From the NCBI RefSeq assembly GCF_019578655.1, contig NC_063263.1:17173001-17237000 (forward strand): a DNA stretch of 64,000 nt, written 5' to 3'. The stretch comes from Ricinus communis. Lineage: Eukaryota; Streptophyta; Magnoliopsida; Malpighiales; Euphorbiaceae. Positions within the stretch are counted from its first letter, which is position 1; every line of letters begins with the position of its first letter. The position numbers and the translations under genes were made by a program. The notes under the pieces are model-generated. The model saw only the letters and a program-made list of their open reading frames with translations. It was not told the DNA's origin and did no database searches. This document shows, in pieces, positions 38,867-50,393 of this stretch.

Positions 38867-40330
38867 TTATCTAACCTTATTCATTTGACTTTAGGGTAAT
38901 TTAGCTTTTATTAGGTTAAAGATATATTTTCAAGAATATAAAAATACTAATTTTGTGCTCTGTGAGGTCTCATGCTTTATTAGGAGTGTATTAAATTGAG
39001 TAAAATTGTAAAGTAATATCTAAACTTATTCGTTTGATTTTGATGTGTCTAAGTTAATACTCGCAAGTGTACGAATTGTTCTTATAGTAAGGATAAGTTA
39101 ATTACAATGTTGATCTTTCAAGAAACTATGAAGCCACTTATTATAAAGACTAATTATCAACACAAAACAATAAAAGTGAATCTAAATATTTTAAACCAGT
39201 ATTTTGAGAAAATAAAATAATATTCATAAAGTAAAATATAATAAACTCGATGATATGATGTATGAAAATTATATGCTAAAGATAATATTTAGTTTAGCCG
39301 CCTTGTTTTACTTGAAGTCTCGATCTAACGAATGAGATGATGATATGCTCTTTTCGTTTAATTATTCATACTAATGATGCAACTAAAGTTTATTATACCA
39401 ATATAGATTGAAGCAAAGATAGTGTCTCTAATATATTCAATCTAGATATGTTCATTACAATTATTATTATTAAATTAATATGATGATTAACTAACAATAA
39501 TAACTGAAACTAATAAAGATATGAAGATAAAGAAATCACTCATTAAATAAATAAATAAATAACAAGATTCATACAAAAGTAAAAATGCTAAACTAAACAC
39601 TTATGGAAACTAACTTAACATATTTAAGCCAATGATCATAGTATTAAATAGGAAGCTCCCTCTAAAACTAAATATTTATGGAAATTGTAGAGAATTGTAG
39701 AAAAAAAATAGTGATAGATGCAGAGAGAAGATAGGAGAAACCTCTCATTCTTTTTTTAGAACTAGGTTTGTAGAGATATATATAGAGAAAAGTCCTCCAC
39801 TAAGATAAGTCTCCCTAGAGATGTGTACTCAATATAAGTTTAGCTAATAGATAGACTATAAGTGTCTTTTTCTCCATCAAGTATTATCTCACAATAACTC
39901 TTAATATAAATCCTAATAATAATATAAAACAACTAAAATGCCCCCCTTTGAGCCTTGTATAATTTAGCTAGCACAACAAATAGCAGGTCCACACGTTTTA
40001 ATCTTGGGCCTTGACATGAATATATGTCCAATTAAGGTTTTTTTTAAGTATTTAGCTCCATATTTTTCATCTTTTGGCTAATATTACTGGAAATTAGACA
40101 TTAAGCTTAAGTGAGGTATAAACACTTATTTTCACCATATTATATATAGAAAACATATCACTAAAACTCTAAAATACAATAAATATCTATATATAATTTA
40201 GACATATCATACTTCAGTTTAATTTAGCTATTTAATTAGATTAAAATATTAATTTAATAATATAAGTATTTCAATTTTGTGCTTTTTGAGGTTTGTGCTT
40301 TATTAGGGGTGTAATCAAATTGATCGACAT
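38867..40330. repeat. Diverged direct repeat, split by an insertion
   Basis: A unit of about 135 bases at 38867-39002 contains TTTTGTGCTCTGTGAGGT and GCTTTATTAGGAGTGT. It recurs as 39014-39043 plus 40210-40330 (TTTTGTGCTTTTTGAGGT, GCTTTATTAGGGGTGT). The second copy is interrupted by the element at 39044-40209. Confidence 0.5.
39044..40209. mobile_element. Solo-LTR-like insertion
   Basis: About 1.17 kb beginning TGTGTCTAAG and ending TTAGACATATCA, so TG...CA with short inverted ends. Its left end (ACTCGCAAGTGTACGAATTG) resembles the ends of a widespread plant gypsy-type LTR group. No coding domain. Target duplication is not clear. Confidence 0.4.
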
Positions 40331-41630
40331 CGATTTTAAAAAACATTCAAAATTAAATTGACATTAATTAAGTCAAACTCGAATTACTTGAGTAGCTTGA
40401 TGAGTTAAATTTAAGTTTCACAATATTTAACCCTACAGGCTAGCAAGCATAAAAGAACTTCTATTATGTTACTATTTTACTCTTCATTTATATGTGAATC
40501 AATCAAGGTCATATGAGCTCAAATATATCATCAAGTTGAGTTCAAGCTCAATAGTTAGCACTGAATTAGATTAAAAATTTTATCTGTTTTATAAATTTTA
40601 TAAAATAAATTAAAATACAAATTTTTATAAAATAATCAGCAGAATTTAAATATATCGAGTATATTACGGAGTCGAGTTTGAATTCTAAAAAACAATCTTT
40701 GTAAAAAATTTGAGTTGAATTTAGAAGCTTTAAATTTTGGAACAAGAGTCGAACTTAAAACTAGCATAGTGTTTAGATTTGACTCGGCTTTGGTTATATC
40801 CTATATTTTACTTGGATGTATGCTTTGGATTTTTCTGGCAATGTGCATGTGTACGTCACAAAAGCAAATGCCTGAGCGTCGCATAAGAAAAAGAATGGAA
40901 AAGGATCTGTAAGTGGTCAACAGGACTTCACTTAATTAAAGTAGGAGACTGATCAAGTTCATGATCTGATCCCATGAGTCCTGAAGATATTCAAAGACAA
41001 AATACTATGGTTTCTTTTCAGTGGTTTCTTTCTAATGTTATTTTCCTTTTATTTTTTGTTTTTTGGAATATGATGGTTTAATATTAAGCCGGGCATTTTG
41101 GTTTGGGGTGTCATTAAAGGAGCGAATCTACTTTGGGGGGTGGGGGGAGGGGGTTCAAGATCAATGGTGATGTTGCTTGGAACCCAACTTGGACTGAAGG
41201 ACAGAAAGTTAGGAACTGAGCCAAAGCCCAACATGCACATCCCTTCTTGGGCTGACTGGGCTGCTTGATTGAGTCATTAAAATAGTCAAGAGAATGTCTA
41301 GTGTTTTTTTTTTGTTTGATTAAATTTTTACTATTTCTCTTTTATCAGAGTAGTTTTTTTTCGGAAAAAAAATAAGAATAAAAGGAGAAAAGAAAACTCC
41401 TTGGGTAGTTGATACTTTAAATGATACATATAACATAAATTGTTATATGAGTTTAATTATGAGTGGAAGAAATACTTGTTGAGTAGATAGAAGATTATTT
41501 CATATATGAGTTTTTGAATGGTGTAGAATTGAAAGATTAAGAGATGTCTTTTAACTTTAAAATTGGGGGTTATTCGCAATTGTAATTGAATAATTTAGTT
41601 GATTATAGTAAATCGTTTAATTATGTGTAT
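40331..41630. other. Intergenic DNA with a G-rich tract
   Basis: No gene supported. A guanine-rich run (G6-T-G6-A-G5) lies at about 41135-41153 on the plus strand. Confidence 0.4.
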
Positions 41631-41639
41631 ATTTCTAGT

Positions 41640-41865
41640 TGTATTTATTTTTTGGTTACAGGAAAAGGGAGGACGAAATCAGAAACCCCACGAGTAAACT
41701 TCAAGGCTTGATTAGAGAATGTGTCTGCAGCTCTATAAACATGGGCAATCCGAACCGGACAGAGACTAAACTGGTGATCAAATCTGTACAAGCCCAAACC
41801 AAGTTCGCACAGTGGCCACAATTAGAAGAGGAACTGGTCAGCCACTGGCGAGATCATTTTTGAAG
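41640..41865 (-). pseudogene. Possible LINE RNase H C-terminal remnant
   Basis: On the minus strand a frame reads HQFSLCPVRIAHVYRAADTF followed by SNQALKFTRG. This resembles the end of the RNase H domain in plant LINE proteins (F-..-HVYREANSVAD-LAK). An in-frame stop precedes it. The opposite strand is also open (41639-41863), but that frame has no family resemblance. Short and degenerate. Confidence 0.35.
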
Positions 41866-44030
41866 TTTTCATTACTCACTATTTTAGTAATCAATACTAT
41901 TTTAGTTAACAAAATATAATCTATATCAGAATCAAAGAGCTCAAACAATGTCTAATAAGACAATTATGTGTATAATAAAAATACATGAGAAATGAGTTTT
42001 CTTTTTAAAAATTAGTATATTACCTATTTAGCACCCAATCAAGTAAAGGAAAAAGGAGAAAAGATATGCTTTTGATATGTCTCCTCTTTAAAGGAAAAAA
42101 TAACTTAAAATGGTAAATTCAATTTAGCAGACCCTTGAAGTTTTTGATGATATGCTTCTTAATTATTGGAGCTGCTGTGAGTCCATGAAATCCATGGCTC
42201 TGGCTCCTAATTCACCACAAACTCTGCCAAAACATTAAATTGAGAACAGCCAAATACCTTGCAAGCTTGATATAGATTAGCACAAATACCTTCACAGTAA
42301 TTCAAGGAGGACAGCCAAAAAACCAAAACCATAGAATCAACTCCAATAATCAGTGTCCCTCTTTGATCACACTATTCCGTACATTGATTTTTTATTTTAA
42401 TATGTATTTATTTTTCACGTATAAAATTTAAATTTATTAATTAATATAAAAATAGTAATTTTAGTATTAATAGGATAATATTTTAATATTATTAATTAAC
42501 AGATTAATACTTTAATGAGATAATAATTCTAATATTAAAAATTAAATTTTAATATTATAGTAACTAATAAATTATTATGCAATAATTTATAATCTTAAAA
42601 GATAATATTATAATATAAAGTTATGTAATACTAAAAATCAGTTAATAAGCATTTTAAAATTTTTAATTTCTTAAAAGAGATATTTAAAAATTTAATCTAT
42701 TATTGTTTCAAATATTATAAAATATTAAAATTTTATTAAATTTTATTTATAAATTTATTTTATATTATTATTTATAATTAAAATAATAAATTATTGCGTA
42801 AGTTATAAGTAATCGACTAATTTAAATTTATTTTAATTATTATAAATAGAAATACTAATTAATTCATTCAGAGACTATTGGTGTATTAATGTCAATTAAT
42901 TTTTTTTAAAAATAGATATTCTATTAATGAGAAAGGGTAAATGACAAACATTAAGAAATATATAAAAAAAATTTACTTCTAATAATCATCAATTGTGTTG
43001 ATAGCATAATAGATTGCAATTTTATGGAAAAAATGCTTCACTCAATAACACTAAGACACGTATCGATTTTATATATATCTTTTAACGAGTCCAATTGTAA
43101 GAATATCAGATTTGATTTTTTTTTTCTATTTACCACTCTTATTGAGAGAGATCAGCAATCCCATGATTGGAGACTATAAAATTTTTAATAAAAAATAATT
43201 CGGATAGGCGGTAGGCTAAAAAATAAAAAATTAATGTAATAGTAGTAATCCATTAATTTAAGTGTTGAAATCAATTGAAAGGGTGAAGAGCGAAGACAAT
43301 AAAAAAGAAATATAGATTATTAAAAGATAAAAATTTGGAAATTAGTAGAATGGAAACAAATAAATGGCAATTGTCAGGAGCTGGTGCGATGTCATTTTCA
43401 AAGAGTTTTTATTTATTATTCTTTTGCGTGAATTAATTTTTATATAAAATAATAATAGGAATTAAATATTGAGGTTTTTGTTTGGTATTGCCACCTTTAA
43501 GCTTCTGAGTGGTGCAATTTTAGACGTCTAAATCAATTCCTTCTTCCTCTATTGCTTTTTGCTTTTCTTCTCCTTTTTGGTTTTAAATGAAAATTATATA
43601 TTTCCAAGCAAAAATTAGAGCACAAAATATATTTCCTTTTCTCTGCACATCAAAGGTTTTGACTTAATAAGTGTCATGGATTAAGACTTGTAATTAATTA
43701 CAGGATTTGAAGGTGAAACTATTTTAAAAATGAATGTCAGATTTAAATTATTAAATTATAAAAAATTAAAAATTTCTATCTCGAGAGTTAAAAAGTAAAA
43801 GTAATTTTAATTCATAGATAAAATAATATTGTTGGCCAACGTTCACACATACTAAGTTAGTTTTCTTTTTTCTTTTTAATCTAATTAAAAATAATTCTGC
43901 ATAAAAGTAGGAGCCCGCCCAAATTTCTCTTGCTCCAAATTAACTACTTGTCGTAAAAATAAATAAATATATAATATAGTATTTTAATTTGGGATGCCTA
44001 TTAATTAAGTAGCCACCCCTAACTACTTGA
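41866..44030. other. AT-rich intergenic DNA
   Basis: No gene, RNA or clear repeat boundary. The part at 42390-42900 is almost pure A/T. Confidence 0.45.
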
Positions 44031-44039
44031 TTATTTAGC

Positions 44040-44310
44040 ATCAAAATATGAGCCGAACATGAAAAATAAATCGAGTATGATATAATAGACTGACCATAAA
44101 AGAATAGGTCGACCATAACAAAGTAGGCCAATTATAAAAGAATAGATTGATCATGAGAGAATAGGCCGACTATGAAAGAATAGGCCAACCATGATAGAAC
44201 AGGTTGACCATTAAAAAATAGGCCGACTATGAGAAAATAAAACGACTGGACAAGAGTATGACGAATATAAAAGAATAGGCCGACCATTAAAGAATAGACC
44301 AAGCAGATAA
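44040..44310. repeat. Tandem repeat, about 19-22-base unit, about 11-12 copies
   Basis: Diverged units of the type GAATAGGCCGACCATGAAA repeat through the interval (AATAGGTCGACC, AATAGGCCGACTA, AATAGGCCAACCA, and so on). It probably forms the front of the LTR-like sequence that follows. Confidence 0.75.
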
Positions 44311-44319
44311 GAATATGCC

Positions 44320-44640
44320 GCAACCAAGAAAACGGGGTTGACTAAATCCAAATTAAGTACAATAAAAAATCTTAAAGACTAAGTCTCAGTTGGACTCTAA
44401 TTAAAAATCCTTGTAGGACTAGAAGACTTTCAGTCTCTATATAAAGGAATGTGACACAACATGTCAAGTACATTCATGATTCTATAATTACTATATACTT
44501 TACAACTTGAAACATTGTTGACTTAGTCATCAAAGTAAATGGCCGGACAACCTAGTCTGACACTTTCTAACTATTATTTTAGGTACATCGGAGCTCGAAT
44601 CAAATTTAAAAACCTTGTTGATAGCTTATCTTTTTTGACC
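44320..44640 (+). mobile_element. LTR-like remnant (gypsy type)
   Basis: CTCTATATAAAGG at about 44434 looks like an LTR core promoter. Downstream, TTGTTGACTTAGTCATCAAAG, GGCCGGACAACC and GGTACATCGGAGCTC resemble the conserved 3' part of many eudicot gypsy LTRs. No internal region is attached, so this would be a solo or partial LTR that includes the tandem repeat before it. Confidence 0.45.
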
Positions 44641-45087
44641 CAGTTATTATCCTTTAATTTTCAAGATAATTCCTTAACATTCTCAAAGTTTTTATAAATT
44701 ATCTTTCAATCTTATTAATTTTTATACGTAATTCTAATTTTTATTAATTTTTTATATTTTGCTCCATTAGTAAATTTGTTTAAATGCATTATTGCTTAGA
44801 AGTAATATTTTTTATTTAAGTGGGTGTAAATAAAATAGTAAAAATATTTTTTTATTTAATTAAGATTTTAAATTCAATTTTAAATATGTAAGCTAGTTTT
44901 AAATATTAAAAGAAGTGATCTTTGTTGAATTGTAGAAAATTGAGGAAGTGAAAATGAGAATAATATGAGGAGAAGGAAGATGAGAATAATGTTGGAATAT
45001 GTGATTGACTGGAATTTTCCCATGTGCATATCATATGCAAAAGTTCATTAATAAGAGTGATAATATTGGAAGGTGATAGACTGACAA

Positions 45088-45222
45088 GGATTGATTTTGT
45101 TAATACATTTTTTTTCTCCCTTTCTTTCTGGTTTTCATGTGAACATGGAAGATTAGGGATTGATTTTGTTAATACATTTTTTTTCCCTTTCTTTCTTGTT
45201 TTCATGTTAACATGGAAGATTT
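45088..45222. repeat. Two-copy tandem duplication, about 68 bases
   Basis: Units 45088-45156 and 45157-45222 both run from GGATTGATTTTGTTAATACA to CATGGAAGATT, with a few changes and a shorter T run in the second. Confidence 0.9.
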
Positions 45223-46962
45223 TTTAATCCATAATCCCAAAACAATGGCCCTTGTGTCAAGCCTTCATTTATGGGGCTAATTCCCATCAACATACAACAC
45301 AGTTTGAAATTCATTTCATGTTTTGTACTCTGTCTTAGTGAGGATATTATATGGGAAAATAATCACCCATTTTTTGAAAAGCTGTTACACAAAGATTGGC
45401 TAACACATAACAATCAATAGAAACAAATAAAAGAAAAATTGGGAAAAGACAGAGAGATTGGATGAGAAAAGAGGCATTAGCCTTTTGCCAAGTGTTTCTT
45501 AGAGTTCACATTAGCAAAGCCATGTCATTGTCATGCATATTTCATAATTCACAAGGAATCATTCAATTCAACACAAAAAATCATGAAACAAAACAGTATG
45601 GCCTATTGTTTCTAGATTTGCAATTATGTTTTTTTCTTAAAGAAATGGGCATATAATATTTGGATTATTTTTGGGTCTCTTGATGCATTAATTTTTTTTT
45701 AAGGAGTTTATATATACTATATGTCAAATTTTAATTATGAAAATATACTAAAATGACAAATTGAAGAGCAAAATGAAATGGCCCATTAATATTGAATTTG
45801 AGAAATATAAATCTGTTGCCAACCTGGTGGAATATGAGTAGGCACTGCATAATAGTGAGCATGTGATGATCCACTAGTCAGCATTATTACAAGTCATACC
45901 AGTTTTCTTTTTTTAATAATAAAAAATCATACCTAACTAACCAATCTCTTTAGAACTGCTATTCAGGCTAAATTGAAGGCCCATTTATTTTATATAACAA
46001 AATATTGATTATTGCCTTTAACAAAAGTGGATTGTTTAACTTTATTTTTTAGACTGAATAAAATTATATTCATTCTTCTAGTTCAAGATTTTAAAGACTT
46101 GCTTGGTATCTTCATAATGGATTTTCTTTTTTTATCACTTCCAGTTTGCTATTATTTTATATTTCTAATTTTAGTTTAAATTTAACATATTTATTTTTTT
46201 AAAAAATAATTATAAATATCAAAAAAATCACTATTTCGAATTCTTTTAATGGTGACTTTTTTTTATTGCGAGAGATAATAGCATATATAAATAAATGTTT
46301 TATTTACATATATATTTTAGACTCTGCTCTAGAGTATGAACCCTTTGAATAGAACTATCAATTTCTTGGATTCAAACTATTTGGCAGTTAATCAGCTCTA
46401 GAAGCAATTGCATCATTAGTCGTAACCCAAATTGAAATGCAATATATTTAGTAGCATTATTGCAATTATTTATATGAACAGACTCTGAAATTAGAAATTT
46501 AATCATAATTCTGAAACAATTTAATTGCTCTGATGTTTTCTTAATTTATTTTGCCAATGCTTTCATATAATTTGTATAAATTGATAGTTTAGAAAAATTA
46601 AGAAAAAACTGTACATATTTTATAAATAAATAAATTATTATTCATTTTTATATCTGATAAAAATAAATAAAATAAAATAAATAATTCAGAAATTCAGAGA
46701 CTCAATAATACATTTTTAACATAATTACTGAAAAGATTAGAGTATTTAACGAAAATTTTTAAAAATATTTTAAAATTAATAAGAATTGTTATTTTATTGT
46801 CTATAACTTTTTTATTTTCTGAATTTTATTGTAATTTCAGTTATTTATTAAAAAATAATTAAAAAAATTATATATTTTAATATTTTAATACAATAAAAAA
46901 GAAATAAATCTGATAAAAAATAAAAAGTCTGGTTATTTTTTATATTTTTTAATATTTAATAC
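45223..46962. other. Intergenic DNA
   Basis: No gene supported; AT-rich, especially 46560-46960. Confidence 0.4.
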
Positions 46963-47885
46963 TATAAAAGGAATATTGGGAAAAGAGTAAGGAAAAATGA
47001 AATTGTTTAAATAAATGCTTGCCAGGGCCGGTTACTCTTCCTTCCCCAGAAACCTTCTCAATAAATATTTCTTTTGCTTTCAGTAACCTCTTTTAGACCC
47101 TCCATTTAGTTTACCTCTCTGCAACAAGAACTATAGTTTCACAATATATCTGCAGCTTCACCACTTGCCATATCAATCTCAAGGTCTCAACCTTCTAGTA
47201 TCTTAGCTGGTTTCTCATGTCCTTTTGGCTCTGTATTCCCTTGGTTTGTGTTTTCGTTTACTTTCTTTTTGTCTCATTATTGTTTTTTGTTCCTCATTGA
47301 TTTTATATATATATATAACTTTTTTTAAAATAAATAATCTAAGAATCCCTCAATATCTGAGGTTGTCACCAAGTTCAAAACTAGCTTATGCTTTGCTAGA
47401 TTTCTGCTGTGCTGGTTATTAATTTATTATTCGTTGCTCTTATTTTAATTGAAAGTTGACAACTTGAAACTCCATTTTAGCTTACCAAAAGGGTAACTTG
47501 CACCAGATTTGCCTTCCGCTCAAGAGTTTCTCATCTGGGTATCTCTGTAACTCCATTTTGAGCTAACATGATCTCAAAGGTGCAATCTTTTCCATTTTCT
47601 GTTCCATTATCTTCATGGGTCCTTTATTTTTATTTGATTTGAGGTTAATAAATAGAGCTTTCTTATTCTGTCTCCATTGAAAAAATTATTACTTCTGGTT
47701 GATCAAAAGTTCTTGAATTGCTTACTAGAATTCATTTCCTTCCTTTGGTTTTCCAAGGACCTTCTTTCTGTTTCTACTTTTGTTGATTAATAGTGGTTCC
47801 TTTACTGCTCTGCCTTTGTTAGAACCCAAGACTTTGCTTAAGCTCAATTAGGAACTATTTCTCAATTTCCCCGATTCTTGTAGTG
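46963..47885 (+). promoter_or_regulatory. HERK1-type gene promoter and 5' leader
   Basis: CTATAAAAGG at about 46962-46971 is a good TATA box; CT-rich DNA follows from about 47030. The leader would be over 800 bases if unspliced, so a leader intron is likely, but I cannot fix its sites. Confidence 0.4.
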
Positions 47886-50393
47886 ATGGGTGATAAAGGA
47901 TTGAAATTTTTTGTTTGGGTTTTACCAATATTGAGCCTGAGCTTGGCATTTTTATGTAGTGGATTTATTCCTGTAGACAATTACCTTGTAGATTGTGGAT
48001 CAAACAAAGATACTGCGGTTGGCAAACGTGTTTTTTTGGCTGATAACTCTAGCTCAAATTCCATTTCTACCCCAAACACCATTTTTGCTTCAACTCCCAA
48101 ATCTGTCCCTTCTTCTGAGGGCTCACAGCTGTATCAAACAGCAAGAATCCTCAATGGAACCTCAAAGTACACCTTTTCAATTCGACAACCTGGAAGACAT
48201 TGGATTCGCCTTTATTTCTATCCATTTGTTTATGATGCTTATGATATGAGCCAGGCAAGATTTGATGTTTTCACTCAAGACCATGGACTTCTGAGCAATT
48301 TTAGAGTGAATGCAAGTGCTTTTAAAGAATTTTCCATCAATGTAACCTCAAAAAGCCTTGAAATTACCTTTGCCCCTTCCATCAATTCATTCGCTTTTGT
48401 AAATGCCTTGGAAGTTGTTTCAGCCCCTGATACACTTATTACAGGTGATCCTGTCACTTTTAATCCAGTTGGGAATTTTCAAGGCTTGTCCTGGCAGGCA
48501 TTGGAGACTGTTTATAGGGTGAACATGGGTGGACCATTAATTACATCTCGTAATGATACCCTTGGGCGAACTTGGGAGACTGATCAAAAGTTTCTCACCA
48601 ACAAGAACGTTGCCACAACTATATCTAAAATTGCTGCTGTCAAGTATGTAGAGGGTGGGGCGACACCAGATATTGCTCCTAATGCTGTATATGGTACTGC
48701 CACCATGATGAACTCATCAGGTGATCCCAACAGCAATTTCAACGTGACCTGGAAATTCAAAGTTGATCCAGGATATCAGTATTTTGTTCGGTTTCACTTC
48801 TGTGATATAGTAAGTACTGGTCTTAACCAGCTCTACTTTGAGGTTTATATCGACTCTTGGCTTGTTGCTAAGGATCTCGATCCTAGTTCTGCTTTATCAA
48901 ACATTTTGGCGGGTGCGGTGTTTATGGATTATGTCACAGCATTAACTGTCAACGATACTCTTCATGTGAGTATTGGTCCAAGCACCTCACTAAATGTTTT
49001 CCCAAATGCCATTCTAAATGGGTTGGAGATCATGAAAATGAACAATTCCCTGGGCAGCCTCAGTGGGGCAGCTCCTTTGCTTTCTGATTCAAGTTCAAAG
49101 AAGGATGTTGGCATAATAGTGGGCTTGACTGTTGGGGCATTTATAATTGTGGTCTTAGCTGGAATTCTGTTTATGCTGTGCAGAAAAAGAAAAAGACTGG
49201 CACGCCAAGGCCATTCAAAGACATGGATTCCTCTATCTATCAGTGGAGGACAGTCTCATACTATGGGTAGTAAATATTCTAATGGAACAACTGTTAGTAT
49301 TAATTCTAATTTGGGATATCGTATTCCATTTGCTGCAGTACAAGAAGCCACAAACAGCTTTGACGAGAGTTGGGTTATTGGTATTGGTGGTTTTGGGAAG
49401 GTGTACAAGGGAGTTCTAAATGATGGTACGAAAGTGGCTGTTAAAAGGGGAAATCCGCGCTCCCAGCAGGGACTTGCAGAATTCCAGACTGAAATTGAGA
49501 TGCTATCCCAGTTCCGACATCGCCATCTTGTTTCATTAATTGGGTACTGTGATGAAAAAAATGAGATGATCTTAATTTATGAATATATGGAGAATGGGAC
49601 TCTCAAGGGTCACCTCTACGGCTCAGGTAATCCCAGCTTGAGTTGGAAAGAAAGACTTGAGGTATGTATTGGAGCAGCTAGAGGTCTTCATTATCTGCAC
49701 ACTGGCTATGCTAAAGCAGTCATTCACCGTGATGTGAAGTCTGCAAATATCTTGCTTGATGAGAACCTCATGGCCAAAGTCGCAGACTTCGGGCTTTCAA
49801 AGACGGGACCTGAAATTGATCAGACCCATGTGAGTACAGCAGTGAAGGGAAGTTTTGGTTACCTTGATCCTGAATATTTCAGAAGGCAACAACTGACGGA
49901 GAAATCAGATGTGTATTCCTTTGGAGTAGTTCTATTTGAGGTTCTTTGTGCAAGACCTGTTATAGATCCAACCCTTCCAAGGGAAATGGTGAACTTAGCA
50001 GAATGGGCAATGAAATGGCAGAAGAAAGGGCAATTGGAGCAGATAATAGATTCTACGCTTGCGGGAAAAATAAGACCAGATTCACTTAGGAAATTCGGGG
50101 AAACTGCTGAGAAATGTTTAGCTGACTTTGGGGTTGACAGGCCTTCTATGGGAGATGTCTTATGGAATCTTGAGTATGCTCTTCAACTTCAAGAGGCAGT
50201 TGTTCCAGGTGACCCTGAGGAAAATAGTACTAATATGATTGGTGAGCTCTCACCACAAATCAACAATTTCAGCCATGTTGATGACAATAATTCTGCTGCA
50301 CAATTTGAAGCATCAAGTAATAGTGTGGATGATCTCTCTGGGGTTTCAATGAGTAAGGTATTCTCTCAACTGGTGAAGTCTGAGGGAAGATAA
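47886..50393 (+). CDS. HERK1: CrRLK1L receptor-like kinase, HERK1-type, 835 aa
   Basis: Plasma-membrane receptor kinase of the CrRLK1L (FERONIA/THESEUS/HERKULES) family, which senses cell-wall state and RALF-type peptides and supports cell elongation. Intron-free, as usual for the family. I start at the first ATG, 47886. A signal peptide (residues 1-27) precedes FIPVDNYLVDCGS. Two malectin-like domains follow, with WIRLYFYPF, FAFVNALEVVS, VRFHFCDIVS and NAILNGLEIMKMNNS. The transmembrane helix is near 408-431. The kinase is complete: GIGGFGKVYKG (about 499), Lys in VAVKRG (about 519), HRDVKSAN (about 614), DFGLSK (about 634), GSFGYLDPEYFRR. The C-terminus SGVSMSKVFSQLVKSEGR is the HERK1/At5g59700 type, as is the closely matching kinase. 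All catalytic residues are present and the frame is uninterrupted. Confidence 0.96.
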   Translation: MGDKGLKFFVWVLPILSLSLAFLCSGFIPVDNYLVDCGSNKDTAVGKRVFLADNSSSNSISTPNTIFASTPKSVPSSEGSQLYQTARILNGTSKYTFSIRQPGRHWIRLYFYPFVYDAYDMSQARFDVFTQDHGLLSNFRVNASAFKEFSINVTSKSLEITFAPSINSFAFVNALEVVSAPDTLITGDPVTFNPVGNFQGLSWQALETVYRVNMGGPLITSRNDTLGRTWETDQKFLTNKNVATTISKIAAVKYVEGGATPDIAPNAVYGTATMMNSSGDPNSNFNVTWKFKVDPGYQYFVRFHFCDIVSTGLNQLYFEVYIDSWLVAKDLDPSSALSNILAGAVFMDYVTALTVNDTLHVSIGPSTSLNVFPNAILNGLEIMKMNNSLGSLSGAAPLLSDSSSKKDVGIIVGLTVGAFIIVVLAGILFMLCRKRKRLARQGHSKTWIPLSISGGQSHTMGSKYSNGTTVSINSNLGYRIPFAAVQEATNSFDESWVIGIGGFGKVYKGVLNDGTKVAVKRGNPRSQQGLAEFQTEIEMLSQFRHRHLVSLIGYCDEKNEMILIYEYMENGTLKGHLYGSGNPSLSWKERLEVCIGAARGLHYLHTGYAKAVIHRDVKSANILLDENLMAKVADFGLSKTGPEIDQTHVSTAVKGSFGYLDPEYFRRQQLTEKSDVYSFGVVLFEVLCARPVIDPTLPREMVNLAEWAMKWQKKGQLEQIIDSTLAGKIRPDSLRKFGETAEKCLADFGVDRPSMGDVLWNLEYALQLQEAVVPGDPEENSTNMIGELSPQINNFSHVDDNNSAAQFEASSNSVDDLSGVSMSKVFSQLVKSEGR

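Noticed and set aside
44040..44310. Short tandem repeats considered as a CRISPR array
   Set aside because: The units are contiguous and diverged without unique spacers, and the DNA is from a plant nucleus.
47995..48249. Plus-strand frame inside the HERK1 gene
   Set aside because: Alternate-frame shadow of the same coding sequence, with no promoter or family match.
48275..48457. Minus-strand frame inside the HERK1 gene
   Set aside because: Antisense shadow of the malectin-like coding sequence.
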